Assembly (NCBI GenBank): GCA_024280485.1
Contig: JAJRQB010000061.1
Coordinates: 1-53,303 of the forward strand
DNA from: Deltaproteobacteria bacterium
GTDB lineage: Bacteria > Desulfobacterota > Desulfuromonadia > Desulfuromonadales > Geopsychrobacteraceae
Reading direction: 5' to 3'
Length of the DNA: 53,303 nucleotides
The number at the start of each line of letters is the position of its first letter. The stretch's first letter is position 1. This document shows, piece after piece, positions 1-9,659 of this stretch. The translations under genes and the position numbers were made by a program. The notes under the pieces were generated by a model that was not told the DNA's origin, ran no database searches, and worked only from the letters and a program-made list of their open reading frames with translations.

Positions 1-103
1 CGTCAACGCCAGTGCCTTTACAAAATGCCTGAACGATCGGCAGAAAAGCATAGGTAGCCAATGCCGGTGCTTCATCAATTTCGGACCAGATAATCTTTGC
101 CAT
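1..103 (-). CDS. NADP-dependent isocitrate dehydrogenase, monomeric type (N-terminal fragment)
   Basis: Only the first 34 codons lie in the window and the gene runs off the left edge. The translation starts [20 protein letters not shown], and the DEAPALATY...LPI.QAF block is the characteristic N-terminus of the large (about 740 aa) monomeric isocitrate dehydrogenase, which oxidatively decarboxylates isocitrate to 2-oxoglutarate in the cytoplasm. The ATG is preceded at good spacing by AAGGAGAG (positions 110-117, read on the minus strand). It is separated from the upstream operon by a terminator and has its own candidate promoter, with a leader of roughly 120 nt. The family call rests on a short stretch, but the motif is distinctive. 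Confidence 0.8.
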   Translation of the reverse strand, partial: MAKIIWSEIDEAPALATYAFLPIVQAFCKGTGVD

Positions 104-231
104 TCTTCTCTCTCCTTGAAGTTTTAATCCCATTAATGCCAGAGGCGAAATAAACAGGTCGCCAATTTTCCATTTAATTTTCAATGCCTTACATCAGCAA
201 TCAACAATCAGGTCGCCCGAGAACGTTGTAT

Positions 232-260
232 ACAGTATGCAAAACATGTTTGACTGTCAA
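232..260 (-). promoter_or_regulatory. Candidate sigma-70 promoter for isocitrate dehydrogenase
   Basis: On the minus strand a perfect TTGACA (255-260) is followed after 17 bp by TACTGT (232-237). The -35 box forms part of the small palindrome TTGACaGTCAA. The -10 match is weak, so this is a candidate only. Between it and the gene, the 9-mer GGCGACCTG occurs twice (209-217 and 155-163). Confidence 0.4.
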
Positions 261-393
261 GTGAAAACAAGACCGTCAAAAGGCGATTCAATCCCTGTAG
301 CTACAAGACTTTCAGTGCTAAAATTTTCATCTGTCGCAGTGAAAGAATGCGCCCGGGTTTGATGACACTTCCTGGAACAACTCCCAACTATCA

Positions 394-438
394 ACAAAAA
401 ACGGCCTGGGCAATTCATTGAGGTGAACTGTCCAGACC
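394..438 (-). terminator. Intrinsic terminator after the LysM gene
   Basis: On the minus strand, arms at 424-438 and 403-417 form an imperfect 15-bp stem (12 identities) around a 6-nt loop, followed at once by a GTTTTTTG tract. It lies 33 bp past the stop codon of the LysM lipoprotein gene and probably ends the long operon. The rest of 104-470 holds the dehydrogenase promoter and leader and no convincing gene. Confidence 0.8.
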
Positions 439-470
439 GGCTCGTATCCATTTCAATGGTATTTACGATC

Positions 471-1121
471 TTAACGAGGAAACAAATCAGACTCCCTAGC
501 CTCTTTTCGAGCAGCGTTCAGTTCCTGATCACTCTTATCTCGCGGGACGGTCAAGACCTGTCCTTCATATATTTGCTGAGGATCCTTAATCTGATCCCGA
601 TTGGCCTTATAAATTAACGGCCAAAGATAAGGCTCGCCATAAATGTCTCTTCGGCTGGAAAGGCTAAACAGTGTCTCCCCAACCGAAACAGTAACTAGAT
701 TCAGAAAATCAATTTCAGGCGTCACTGGCTCAGGTTGTGGTTTAGGAACTGCTACTTTTTTCTTGATCGGCGGCTTCACTCTCTTTTTGACAATAATAAC
801 TTTAGGCTTAATGTCAGCCTGATATTGTTTTTCAAGCTCTACTGCTCTTTCCTCAGCAACAGCCGTAGCCTTCGCCGCATGCAGAAGAGCGCGGTTCAAA
901 ACCTCACGCGCTTCACCAAACCTTTTTCGATAGACAAGATTTTCTGCATCGTGCAGTGCGGCTGAAGCAGCGTCATAGTCGGTTGGGGCTAAAACCTTGG
1001 CCCCACGCACATAGGCCTTGGCGACTTCGTTACGTACAATCTCAAGTTCGACCTGTGGCCGACCGGCACAGCCAGTCACAAGCAAAAACCCACATATCAG
1101 AAGAACCTTTTTAGAAAACAT
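471..1121 (-). CDS. LysM-domain lipoprotein
   Basis: A 216-aa envelope protein. Residues 1-19 are a lipoprotein signal with lipobox LVTGC, so the mature protein should be lipid-anchored at the conserved Cys. Residues 25-100 form an Ala/Glu-rich helical segment resembling DUF4398. A Lys/Pro-rich linker follows, then a C-terminal LysM domain (about 142-194, VTVSVGETLFSLS...IYEGQVLTVPR) expected to bind peptidoglycan. The ATG at 1121 is preferred over the in-frame TTG one codon upstream, because AAAGGA is at workable spacing only for the ATG. It lies 32 bp downstream of aspS and is the last gene before the terminator. The exact role is unknown; cell-wall attachment is inferred. Confidence 0.85.
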   Translation of the reverse strand: MFSKKVLLICGFLLVTGCAGRPQVELEIVRNEVAKAYVRGAKVLAPTDYDAASAALHDAENLVYRKRFGEAREVLNRALLHAAKATAVAEERAVELEKQYQADIKPKVIIVKKRVKPPIKKKVAVPKPQPEPVTPEIDFLNLVTVSVGETLFSLSSRRDIYGEPYLWPLIYKANRDQIKDPQQIYEGQVLTVPRDKSDQELNAARKEARESDLFPR

Positions 1122-1153
1122 CAAATCCTTTATCAGATAAGTTCAGTGTATTG

Positions 1154-2941
1154 CTACTGAACCGGCTTACGCAGACGAATCCCCAACTCTTGCAACTGTT
1201 TCTCACTCACTCCTCCAGGAGCCTCGGAGAGTAGACAAGTTGCTTTCTGGGTCTTTGGAAAGGCGATAACATCACGAATCGAATCGGTGCCAGCAAGAAT
1301 CATCACCAGGCGATCAAGCCCAAAGGCGATTCCACCATGTGGCGGCGCACCAAAGCTGAGAGCATCGAGTAAAAAGCCAAACTTCTCACGTGCTTCCTCT
1401 TCATCAATCCCCAGAAGGCCGAACATTGCCTTCTGAATTGATTGGTCATGAATACGAATTGAGCCACCACCAATTTCAGAACCATTCAACACAAGGTCGT
1501 ATGCTTGTGCGCGAGCCTTACCAGGATCAGTTGCAAGCAGATGGACATCCTCGTCAAGTGGCGCAGTAAATGGATGATGAACTGCAAAATGACGCTGTTC
1601 CTCCTCGGACCATTCGAAGAGCGGAAAATCGGTGATCCAAACAAAACTGTAATCATCCTTCTTTGCCAAACCAAGTTTTTGCCCCAAGTGCTGGCGCAAT
1701 CGGCCGAGGGATTCATTAGCTATTTTGAACGAATCGGCAATAAAGAGTAACAAATCCCCCTCTTCTGCACCCATCGCTTGCTCTATCGACTTGAGCTCTT
1801 CAGGAGTAAAAAATTTAGCGATCGGCGATTGCCAGCCATCGGCGTTGATCTTGACCCATGCCATCCCCTTCGCGCCGTAGATGCCAGCAAATGCAGTCAA
1901 ATCATCAAGCTCTTTACGTGAGAAAGACGAGGCACCCTTGACATTAATCGCCTTAACCAGTCCGCCATTGTTAGCGATTTCAGCAAAAACCTTGAATCCA
2001 CAACCCTTAACGATCTCAGTCAATTCTACCAATTCAAGGCCAAAACGCAGGTCGGGATTATCTACACCATATTTATCGAGTGCCTCGGCATAGGTGATAC
2101 GCGGCAGCGATTCAGGGATCTCAACTCCTATGCCCTCCTTGAAAACACGGGAGATCATCCCCTCCATAATGGTCATAACATCGTCACGATCAACGAAACT
2201 CATCTCGCAATCGATTTGCGTAAACTCAGGCTGACGGTCGGCACGCAGATCTTCGTCACGGAAACATTTAACAATCTGGGCATAACGATCGAAACCGGAA
2301 ACCATTAACAACTGTTTAAAGAGCTGAGGGGACTGTGGTAAAGCAAAAAACTGGCCGTTATTTACCCGGCTCGGCACCAGATAGTCACGCGCGCCTTCAG
2401 GGGTACTCTTGGTTAGGACCGGGGTTTCGATATCGATAAAACCATTCTCATCCAGATAATTACGAACTGTACGCGAAACGCGATGCCTCAGCTTCAGGTT
2501 ATCCTGAACAAAAGTACGACGCAGGTCGAGATAGCGATACTTCAAACGGATATTTTCAGCAACATCAGTGTATTCATCAAGCATAAAGGGCGGAGTTTCC
2601 GAACGGTTGAGAATCTTGAACTCACTGACCTCAATTTCAACCTCGCCGGTCTTCATTTTCGGGTTAACCGTTCCCTCCGGGCGCGGCGAGACTTTGCCCT
2701 TGACGGCAATGACAAATTCATTGCGCACCTGCGCGGCTTTTTTATGGGATTCCAGATCACGATCAGGATCGAGTGCAAGTTGTAAAACACCTTCACGGTC
2801 ACGCAGATCAATAAAAATAAGACCTCCATGATCGCGGCGTCGGTGCACCCAGCCCATCACGCAGACATCCTGTCCCATCTGTTCTGCTGTTACAGTTCCG
2901 CAAAGTTGAGTCCGCTTCCAATTTCCTAATGTATCGTTCAA
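1154..2941 (-). CDS. aspS: Aspartate--tRNA ligase (probably Asp/Asn non-discriminating)
   Basis: A 595-aa class II synthetase of bacterial length. It has an N-terminal OB-fold anticodon domain (residues 1-110), motif 2 at 227-244 ([18 protein letters not shown]), the bacterial insertion domain, and motif 3 near the C-terminus ([12 protein letters not shown]). His33 ([11 protein letters not shown]) and Gly82 match the residues associated with non-discriminating AspRS, which also charges tRNA-Asn for GatCAB amidation; that specificity is inferred. The start is TTG, fixed by GGAGGT six bases upstream; a nearby ATG is out of frame. It has its own promoter overlapping the end of hisS. Confidence 0.97.
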   Translation of the reverse strand: MNDTLGNWKRTQLCGTVTAEQMGQDVCVMGWVHRRRDHGGLIFIDLRDREGVLQLALDPDRDLESHKKAAQVRNEFVIAVKGKVSPRPEGTVNPKMKTGEVEIEVSEFKILNRSETPPFMLDEYTDVAENIRLKYRYLDLRRTFVQDNLKLRHRVSRTVRNYLDENGFIDIETPVLTKSTPEGARDYLVPSRVNNGQFFALPQSPQLFKQLLMVSGFDRYAQIVKCFRDEDLRADRQPEFTQIDCEMSFVDRDDVMTIMEGMISRVFKEGIGVEIPESLPRITYAEALDKYGVDNPDLRFGLELVELTEIVKGCGFKVFAEIANNGGLVKAINVKGASSFSRKELDDLTAFAGIYGAKGMAWVKINADGWQSPIAKFFTPEELKSIEQAMGAEEGDLLLFIADSFKIANESLGRLRQHLGQKLGLAKKDDYSFVWITDFPLFEWSEEEQRHFAVHHPFTAPLDEDVHLLATDPGKARAQAYDLVLNGSEIGGGSIRIHDQSIQKAMFGLLGIDEEEAREKFGFLLDALSFGAPPHGGIAFGLDRLVMILAGTDSIRDVIAFPKTQKATCLLSEAPGGVSEKQLQELGIRLRKPVQ

Positions 2942-2985
2942 GGTCGACCTCCATGAATCCGTTTATATAAATGCATTAAACTGAA

Positions 2986-3007
2986 TGATTTTCTACAATG
3001 AAAATCA
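2986..3007 (-). promoter_or_regulatory. Hairpin in the aspS 5' leader
   Basis: A perfect 8-bp inverted repeat (2986-2993 with 3000-3007) around a 6-nt loop lies within the predicted 60-70 nt untranslated leader of aspS. It lacks a following U-tract, so it is not an obvious terminator. Its function is unknown. Confidence 0.35.
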
Positions 3008-3015
3008 AAGCGGGG

Positions 3016-3045
3016 ATTATAAAGATAGCAGTCTTTTCAGGTCAA
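3016..3045 (-). promoter_or_regulatory. Sigma-70 promoter for aspS
   Basis: On the minus strand TTGACC (3040-3045) and a perfect TATAAT (3016-3021) are separated by 18 bp. The -35 box overlaps the hisS stop codon, so aspS can be transcribed separately from the upstream operon. Confidence 0.6.
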
Positions 3046-4304
3046 GCAGAAGCTCGTAATTTTCCCATCAGATCAACGAGCTCGCTGAGCACAATCTTCT
3101 GCTGGGTGCTCTGATCCATATCCTTCAGATCCGCCTCTCCACTTTGTAGCTCCTGCTCACCCAAAACAAGGGAATAACGCGCGGCCAACTTATTGGCGCG
3201 GCGCATTTGCGCCTTAAGACTCTTCCCTTGATAATCCATTTCAGCCCTGATCCCCGTGCGCTGCAACTGCGACATCAAAACAAAAGCTTTGTCTGCGGCC
3301 TCTTGACCCATCGTAGCAATAAAGAGGTCAGGTCGCCGAGCTGGAACCTTCGCTTCACCCTTCATCAACACGAGCCGTTCGACACCTATAGCAAAACCTA
3401 TCCCCGGCAAAGCAGGACCATCCAGACTTTCAACCAATCCATCGTACCGCCCACCAGCCGCAACCGCATTCTGAGATCCGAGTTGATCCGTTACCAGCTC
3501 AAAGGTCGTCCGCACATAGTAATCAAGCCCTCTGACCATACGAGCATTGACCACAAAAGGGATGTCCAATGTGCAGAGATGTCTCTTTACGGCGTCAAAA
3601 TGTTCTTCACATTCGCCGCACAGATGATCAAGTACCGACGGCGCATCTGTTGTTGACTCCTTACAGCTTGAAACTTTGCAATCAAGGACCCGTAGCGGAT
3701 TGGTTTGATAGCGACGCTGGCAATCACCACACAGATTATCTAGCCGTGATTCAAGATAACTAATCAAGACCTGACGATAAGCCGGTCGACAAGCTGGGCA
3801 GCCGAGAGAGTTGATCTGCAGCTGCACAGCCTCAATTCCTATTTCACAGAAGTAGTGGTGCAGCATCGCCAGCAGCTGAGCATCGATCATTGGGTTTTCC
3901 ACCCCGATTACTTCAGCGCCGATCTGATGGAATTGACGATAACGACCCTTTTGCGGGCGCTCGTAACGAAACATCGGCCCCATGTAGTAGAGTTTATTGA
4001 CCGGATCAAGAGCATGCAACCTGTTCTGAATAAACGACCGCATGACCGGCGCTGTCCCTTCCGGGCGTAGCGTCAAACTGTTCTTCTCGCTCTTGTCGAG
4101 AAAGGTATACATCTCCTTCTCGACAATATCGGTAGTCTCACCAATCGAACGACAGAAGAGTTCGGTTTTTTCTGCTACGGGGGTTCGTATTTCGTTAAAT
4201 CCATAGGTCCCGAAAACCTCTCGAACCTTCTGCTCAAGGAACTGCCAGGTTTCAACATCCCCTGGCAAAATATCATTCATCCCTTTTATTGCACTAATAG
4301 CCAA
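3042..4304 (-). CDS. hisS: Histidine--tRNA ligase
   Basis: A class II synthetase of 420 aa that charges tRNA-His. It shows the family N-terminus AISAIKGMNDILPG, motif 2 (MFRYERPQKGRYRQFHQIG) and the histidine-specific RGLDYYVRTTFE block. The open frame extends to 4325, but the TTG at 4302-4304 is preferred: it gives the usual N-terminus and has GAGAGG eight bases upstream. The frame start lies 2 bp past the adenylate cyclase stop, and the chosen start is 23 bp past it, so the two genes are probably cotranscribed. Confidence 0.96.
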   Translation of the reverse strand: MAISAIKGMNDILPGDVETWQFLEQKVREVFGTYGFNEIRTPVAEKTELFCRSIGETTDIVEKEMYTFLDKSEKNSLTLRPEGTAPVMRSFIQNRLHALDPVNKLYYMGPMFRYERPQKGRYRQFHQIGAEVIGVENPMIDAQLLAMLHHYFCEIGIEAVQLQINSLGCPACRPAYRQVLISYLESRLDNLCGDCQRRYQTNPLRVLDCKVSSCKESTTDAPSVLDHLCGECEEHFDAVKRHLCTLDIPFVVNARMVRGLDYYVRTTFELVTDQLGSQNAVAAGGRYDGLVESLDGPALPGIGFAIGVERLVLMKGEAKVPARRPDLFIATMGQEAADKAFVLMSQLQRTGIRAEMDYQGKSLKAQMRRANKLAARYSLVLGEQELQSGEADLKDMDQSTQQKIVLSELVDLMGKLRASA

Positions 4305-4327
4305 TGCTTTTATCCTCTCAATCAAAC

Positions 4328-5797
4328 CTATGCTGAAATATCCGGAGTTACCATAGCCTCTTCATCGTCATCCATGTGCACCAAAGAGCGCGCTATCTCC
4401 GCTCCGGCCTGTTGCAGGCCGTCAAGCCGATAGACCTTACAGGATGTCGTCCTACCTTTCAACTGAATCGAGTCACAAGCCGTCACCAGTACCAACTCTT
4501 GGACCTGGTTGAAAGTCTCTTCAGAAATAAGAATTTCATCAGCCTTGGCCAATGACTGCAGTCGTGACGCGACATTCACACTGTCACCGATGACTGTGTA
4601 TTCCATACGCAAAGCAGAGCCGACATTCCCAGCGACGACCGGGCCGGTATTGATACCGATGCCAGCAGCAATAGGGTCCCTACCAATCTTTGCTCCGGAT
4701 TGATTAAACTGTTTAATCGCCTCCTGCATCGCCAATGCACAGCAGACGGCGCGGAGTGCTTCGTCACCAACTGGCATCGGAGCCCCAAAAAGGGCCAGGA
4801 CTGCATCCCCCATAAATTTATCGACCATTCCTTCAAAATGACCGACAACTTTCACCATCATAGAGAAATACTCGTTCAGCAATTCCACGACGTCTGTAGG
4901 TGACAGGCCTTCCGCCAGAGCTGTAAAACCACGAATATCCGAAAAGAGGATTGTGACCACCTTCTCTTCACCTCCCAGTTTCAGTTCATGGCGATGACTC
5001 AGTATTTCACGCGCCAATGGCTTACTGACATACCGTTCAAAAGTTTTCTCAATATATTCTTTTTCACGCAGTTTGCTCGCCATATCATTAAACGCACTAG
5101 TCAAAACGCCAAGTTCATCCTTGCGCTGTAGTCGAATCTGTTGATCAAATTTCCCCTCACCAATCGCCCTGACACCTCTGACAAGCGCATCAACCGGACG
5201 AACAAAGTAGGAAACAAGGAGATAGGCTACGACATTTGCAAACAACATCCCTAAAATCGAAAACAAGCCTAATTGGTGTCGCATTTGCACAATCGCCTGA
5301 TTCACCTGGGACTGTGAAAGACCGAGATGGATGGAGCCAAGCTGCAATGGATTATCCCCGACTAACAAGATCGGCACTTCTACATCAAACAGACTGCCCT
5401 CAGAATTCCGTCGCAGCAAATAACCTTCACCTTTTGTCACTGATGACGCATCCTCAGGCCAGCGCCAATAGGTTCCAACCTTGTCGAAATCGCTAGCCGC
5501 TTTGACTAAATTCTGATCATCAACAATCAAGACATACAGGACGCCCTGAGAGCGTCCAGCTGTTTTAACAGCAGAAAACAGGGTGAGGTCATCGCCGGTC
5601 AACAACGGATCTTCAACATTAAAGGCAACACCTCGGGCAACACCAACGCCTTTTTCAACACTCTCTCGCACTAGTGATCGCCGCATGTTCTGTTCAGTGA
5701 GGACGATGCCACCAAGGATAAAAAAGCCGATAACCAATGTCATCAGCACGGTAAATTTAAAGCGTAAACTGGAGATAAACCCTACCGCATCAGCCAC
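4328..5797 (-). CDS. Membrane-bound class III adenylate cyclase with HAMP domain
   Basis: A 489-aa protein that should make cAMP from ATP at the inner membrane. From the chosen start it has TM1 (16-34), an extracytoplasmic sensor (35-173), TM2 (176-198), HAMP (199-250) and a class III cyclase domain (from about 278). The metal-binding Asp residues are in SDIRGFT (Asp287) and DKFMGDAVLALFG (Asp331). Lys327 and the Thr of EYTVIGDSVNVASRL suit adenine recognition, and the catalytic Asn and Arg are present, so it looks active. The frame extends to 5842, but the GTG at 5797 has GGGAG seven bases upstream and overlaps the stop of the TPR gene by 8 bp, indicating translational coupling. Confidence 0.9.
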   Translation of the reverse strand: MADAVGFISSLRFKFTVLMTLVIGFFILGGIVLTEQNMRRSLVRESVEKGVGVARGVAFNVEDPLLTGDDLTLFSAVKTAGRSQGVLYVLIVDDQNLVKAASDFDKVGTYWRWPEDASSVTKGEGYLLRRNSEGSLFDVEVPILLVGDNPLQLGSIHLGLSQSQVNQAIVQMRHQLGLFSILGMLFANVVAYLLVSYFVRPVDALVRGVRAIGEGKFDQQIRLQRKDELGVLTSAFNDMASKLREKEYIEKTFERYVSKPLAREILSHRHELKLGGEEKVVTILFSDIRGFTALAEGLSPTDVVELLNEYFSMMVKVVGHFEGMVDKFMGDAVLALFGAPMPVGDEALRAVCCALAMQEAIKQFNQSGAKIGRDPIAAGIGINTGPVVAGNVGSALRMEYTVIGDSVNVASRLQSLAKADEILISEETFNQVQELVLVTACDSIQLKGRTTSCKVYRLDGLQQAGAEIARSLVHMDDDEEAMVTPDISA

Positions 5798-8234
5798 CCT
5801 GTCGCTCCCGTATCTGACTGAGTTTACGCTCTGCCTTGTCAATGTTCATCTTTGCCTTTTCATGGGCAGGATCTAAATCAAGCACCTGGCGCCAAGCAGC
5901 AATGGCCTGCTTATAATCACCCTCTGTATAATATGAGATCCCCTCCAGGTAGATACGATTGCTATCGGCACTTGTCAATCCGGAACGACCTACACGTTCG
6001 ACCTGGCGTAGTGCATTGAGGGCTTCTGGCTGATATGGATCAAGGCTTAGAACTGATCGATAAGCCTGTCGAGCTTGCTCAAATCTTCCATCTTTATGAG
6101 CGATTGATCCTTCAGTCAAAAAACGTGAGATTGTTGTATTCAGTTCGGACTGTCCACGTTTTAGTCCGGCAAGAGCTTCCGTATTGCCGGGGTCAATCTC
6201 GATAACTCGACGGTAAGCCTTTAGGCCTGAATCGAAGATCCCGGCAGCAACGTCTTGACGGGCAAGCGCAAGGCTATGCTCAACTTCAAGTTCGCGAGCT
6301 TGTTTAAGGTCGGCTTTTAACTCCACAAAAACAATCAAACCGGAATCCAGACGATCAGCCTGAGCCAACAACTGTGCTGCCTTATTAAATTGCTGTTGCT
6401 GAATAGCTGTTCGAACGAGTTGAGCAATGTCATTTTGGCGCTGCTTCATCTCACTCCGAATTTGGGCAAGTTCAGAAACAATGGTCGCCGATGGCCACTT
6501 TTGGAATCCTTCTTCCAACAATTCGATAGCGACCTTCAAATGCCTATTCCCTCGGGCACGCCGTGCTCGCACCAGTGTCTCTGCAGCTCGTGCCGTAAGC
6601 ATTCTCTCTACCTGCACCAAGCCCTCTTTCGCTACGAGCTCTTCAGGCCAGGCAGTTAAAGCCCGCACAAAGTGCCACTTGGCGGTAATCAAGTCATCAT
6701 GAGCCAAAGAGGCCTCACCGGCACCAACGGCACGTTGTGCTTCCTGCTGCAACTCACGACCTATCTTGTTCAGAAATTTCTTGCCGTCCAGATGATCAGG
6801 ACTTAACAAATCAAGCTGGTCAAAACTCACACGAGCAAGATGTAAATCATTTCGTGAGTAATAATCACGACCCTGACGAAACAGCTCATCAATCCGGTTA
6901 GAAAGGAGGGCCACCAGACGTTTTTCGTGGTGCAACAGCTGTGGCTCTTCCGGAGCAAGAGTTAACCCCTGACGCAAAATAGCAAGAGCCTCAGCATATT
7001 GTTGTTTGCCTTCAAGGATCTCCGCTCGCTCTTGCAAAGTTAACCAGCGGCCCTTTGATACTCGTACTAAACGGGCCTGATAGATCCTAAGCCGATTGTC
7101 CTTGGGATAAATTTCGGCAGCTTGGAGCAGATATTTACGAACAGCAGATAGATCTTCAACCGTAAATGCGGCACCAGCGGCCTGTATATTTTCATCAAAG
7201 GCTCCTTTTTCTGCAGCCTGAATCCCCAGAGCAGCAGACCCATTCCCCGGATCGTTTTGCAATGTCAAAACATAATTCTGACGTGCAAGAGCATAGGCTC
7301 CTGTTTGCAGCTGTATCCCAGCCAACAATGCAAGATCTTTAGTTCGAGGATTAGCACTCGAAGTTAAGGGTTTCAAAGCCTGTTGAGCCAGAGTGAAATT
7401 TTTCTGCTGTTTGAGGGAGAGAGCCGTATTGTAGAGAATCGAACGAGCAGTGTTTTTCAATTCATCATTCAAGCCACTATAGATCGGCGGTAAACGCTCA
7501 ACAACCTGTTGGTATTTTTCCTGTTGATAGTCCAGCAGAGTCAAATAATACAAAGGCGTTAAACTATTCTTAACAAAACGCAGCGCGCTGGAAAAATCCT
7601 GTCGCGCTCTTTCAAATTCATGCTTCTCATAAGCGATAAGAGCGCGATTGAAAATCGCTGCATAAACGTACTCTCGGGCCTCATTATCTTCAGGCACCTC
7701 TTTGAGGTAATCATCACATAAAAGCATCGCGGCATCGACCTGCCCAAGTCGTAAATGATAATCGCCAAGCATGCGCAAATAATCGAAATGTTCAGGGTTT
7801 TCAGAGAAAAGGCGTTGTAGCAGAAAGACCGCCGCATCAAGCTGGCCAAACTGTTCATAAAGCACCACCAAATTGTGATAAGCGGTGCCTAAAGGATAAA
7901 TTTCAGGCTGCCCACCTGCGCCAGAGGCCAAAGCCTGGTCTAGATAGAGAAGGGCACTATCCAGATCCTTTAAGCGTGTATAAGCAATGGCAAGATTGAA
8001 GTTAATTTCTGGATCACTTGCCCTGTGCGGATAGGCCTCTCGGAAGGCCTTTACTGCAAGAAGGGTTTCGCCCTGGTTCAGCAAGGCAATACCCAAATGA
8101 TAGCGCAACATCTGATTCTGGGGATCGGTATCCAGAGCTTTACGGTAATGGTCAATCAGCGAAGGGGCTGCCGCACAAGGGAGTACATATCCGAAAAACA
8201 GGATCAGAACACAAAACTGCACCAGCGATTTCAT
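5790..8234 (-). CDS. Large exported TPR-repeat protein
   Basis: An 814-aa protein with a Sec signal peptide (about 1-22, ending CAAA) followed almost entirely by tetratricopeptide repeats, for example residues from 25 onward (HYRKALDTDPQNQMLRYHLGIALLNQG) and several units before the C-terminus (YYTEGDYKQAIAAWRQVLDLDP). It is probably a periplasmic scaffold for protein interactions; no enzymatic domain was recognised. Its ATG overlaps the stop of the REC-GGDEF gene (ATGA), and its end overlaps the adenylate cyclase start. It is therefore translated between a c-di-GMP enzyme and a cAMP enzyme, which suggests a shared signalling or envelope assembly role (inference). Confidence 0.85.
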   Translation of the reverse strand: MKSLVQFCVLILFFGYVLPCAAAPSLIDHYRKALDTDPQNQMLRYHLGIALLNQGETLLAVKAFREAYPHRASDPEINFNLAIAYTRLKDLDSALLYLDQALASGAGGQPEIYPLGTAYHNLVVLYEQFGQLDAAVFLLQRLFSENPEHFDYLRMLGDYHLRLGQVDAAMLLCDDYLKEVPEDNEAREYVYAAIFNRALIAYEKHEFERARQDFSSALRFVKNSLTPLYYLTLLDYQQEKYQQVVERLPPIYSGLNDELKNTARSILYNTALSLKQQKNFTLAQQALKPLTSSANPRTKDLALLAGIQLQTGAYALARQNYVLTLQNDPGNGSAALGIQAAEKGAFDENIQAAGAAFTVEDLSAVRKYLLQAAEIYPKDNRLRIYQARLVRVSKGRWLTLQERAEILEGKQQYAEALAILRQGLTLAPEEPQLLHHEKRLVALLSNRIDELFRQGRDYYSRNDLHLARVSFDQLDLLSPDHLDGKKFLNKIGRELQQEAQRAVGAGEASLAHDDLITAKWHFVRALTAWPEELVAKEGLVQVERMLTARAAETLVRARRARGNRHLKVAIELLEEGFQKWPSATIVSELAQIRSEMKQRQNDIAQLVRTAIQQQQFNKAAQLLAQADRLDSGLIVFVELKADLKQARELEVEHSLALARQDVAAGIFDSGLKAYRRVIEIDPGNTEALAGLKRGQSELNTTISRFLTEGSIAHKDGRFEQARQAYRSVLSLDPYQPEALNALRQVERVGRSGLTSADSNRIYLEGISYYTEGDYKQAIAAWRQVLDLDPAHEKAKMNIDKAERKLSQIRERQGG

Positions 8235-9601
8235 TCGTGCCCAAGCTCCTGCACGCCACGAATCACATTACGAACTCGTTTGCCATCGTACATGGCACGA
8301 TCAGCGAGATCGAGTAATTCAGTACAATCAAGAGCATCTGAAGGGAACGTAGAATAACCGGCGGTAGCTGTAAGATGGCAGGATTGCTCACGATCCTGTA
8401 AGAACTGATGATCAGCAATACTTTTTCTGATCCGTTCAGCAACAACACGCGCCGCGACAGAATCAGTCTCAACCAGCATGGCTGCAAATTCATCACCACC
8501 AAATCTGAAGAGAGTGTCGACCTCACGCACACATCCACGCAATAAACCTGCGACCTCTTGCAGGGCAGCACTCCCGGCCAGATGGCCATGTCGATCGTTG
8601 ATCCCCTTAAAGCGATCGAGATCGATAAAGATCAGTGAAAATTTGAGTCCATAACGTTGCGAGCGCCGTGATTCCTGACTCAACGCAATTTGCATGTATC
8701 GGTAATTATAAAGGCCAGTCAAATCATCGGTATACATCAAATCTTGAGCGTCCTGATAACGACTAGAATTTTCAAAACCGAGGGCCACCTGTTCAGACAG
8801 GTAATGTAAATTCTCTTGCGACATGGTCTGGTCCATCATCGCCAGAGGTCCGTCACCGAAAACCAGGCCACCTTTGAGTTCGCCGTCATTGTAGAGTGAC
8901 AGAACGCAGAGAGAATCACATTTTCTGATAATTGAAAACGATTCCACTTCTTCAGCAGACAGACATTTAAGACCTGTCCCCTCTTTCAGAAAAGGTGCAA
9001 TCAGAGGCAGCATAAGCTCGACCGTATCCCGTTCAATTCCTGCCGCACCCTGAAAAACGAGGTTATCCTCAGCATCCAGAAGAAAGCTAATGCCAAAACC
9101 ACCGCCAAATTCACGTTGGAATACTTCTACGGCGCGAGGCAGTAAGCGATCAAGTTCTATTAAAGATGAGAGGGATTGCCCGGTTTGAAACAAATGGATT
9201 TGTTGGCGTAACTGAACATTTTCATTTAGCAAACGGCGTTGATCTAGGCAGGATTTAACTAAATGTTTAAGTTCTTCTGGATTAAACGGTTTCACAAGAT
9301 AATCACGTGCACCGTTCTTAAGAGCATGAATTGCAGATTCAAGACTAGCGTGGCCAGTGACCAGAATGACTTCAGGAGGATCAACCAGAACACGGGCAGC
9401 GCGTAGGACCTCAAGGCCACAACGCCCCGGCATAACCATATCGGTCAGGACAAGATCAACATCACCAGCACCCATGCGTAAGATAGCATCTTCACCATTA
9501 TCGTAAACTTCAACCTTATGCCCGCTCTCACTGAGCAGATCGCGGTAAAGCTGACGAAAGAAGAGCTCATCATCAACAACAAGTATCGTGGCCTGATCCA
9601 T
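8231..9601 (-). CDS. Response regulator with GGDEF output (diguanylate cyclase)
   Basis: A 456-aa cytoplasmic protein. The N-terminal receiver (1-120) has phosphoacceptor Asp54 (LVLTDMVMPGR) and the conserved Lys in YLVKPF. A middle region (about 140-280) looks like a GAF-type sensor. The C-terminal diguanylate cyclase domain (about 290-450) has an intact GGDEF at 368-372 and a product-inhibition site RxxD (REVD) five residues upstream. It should make c-di-GMP in response to phosphorylation; no cognate kinase is adjacent. GGGAG lies nine bases before the ATG. It overlaps the TPR gene by 4 bp. Confidence 0.93.
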   Translation of the reverse strand: MDQATILVVDDELFFRQLYRDLLSESGHKVEVYDNGEDAILRMGAGDVDLVLTDMVMPGRCGLEVLRAARVLVDPPEVILVTGHASLESAIHALKNGARDYLVKPFNPEELKHLVKSCLDQRRLLNENVQLRQQIHLFQTGQSLSSLIELDRLLPRAVEVFQREFGGGFGISFLLDAEDNLVFQGAAGIERDTVELMLPLIAPFLKEGTGLKCLSAEEVESFSIIRKCDSLCVLSLYNDGELKGGLVFGDGPLAMMDQTMSQENLHYLSEQVALGFENSSRYQDAQDLMYTDDLTGLYNYRYMQIALSQESRRSQRYGLKFSLIFIDLDRFKGINDRHGHLAGSAALQEVAGLLRGCVREVDTLFRFGGDEFAAMLVETDSVAARVVAERIRKSIADHQFLQDREQSCHLTATAGYSTFPSDALDCTELLDLADRAMYDGKRVRNVIRGVQELGHE

Positions 9602-9630
9602 GGAATAAAACTCCCGTATTATCTGGAGAA

Positions 9631-9659
9631 TTTCTATCAGGATCAGGCAAAACTGTCAA
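9631..9659 (-). promoter_or_regulatory. Candidate promoter for the GGDEF-TPR-cyclase genes
   Basis: On the minus strand a perfect TTGACA (9654-9659), overlapping the comEC stop codon, is followed after 17 bp by TAGAAA (9631-9636). It would let the signalling genes be expressed independently of the disrupted comEC. Confidence 0.45.

Noticed and set aside
257-451. 64-codon minus-strand open frame in the gap before isocitrate dehydrogenase
   Set aside because: It overlaps the strong terminator and the promoter candidate, lacks a ribosome-binding site and has no recognisable sequence features.
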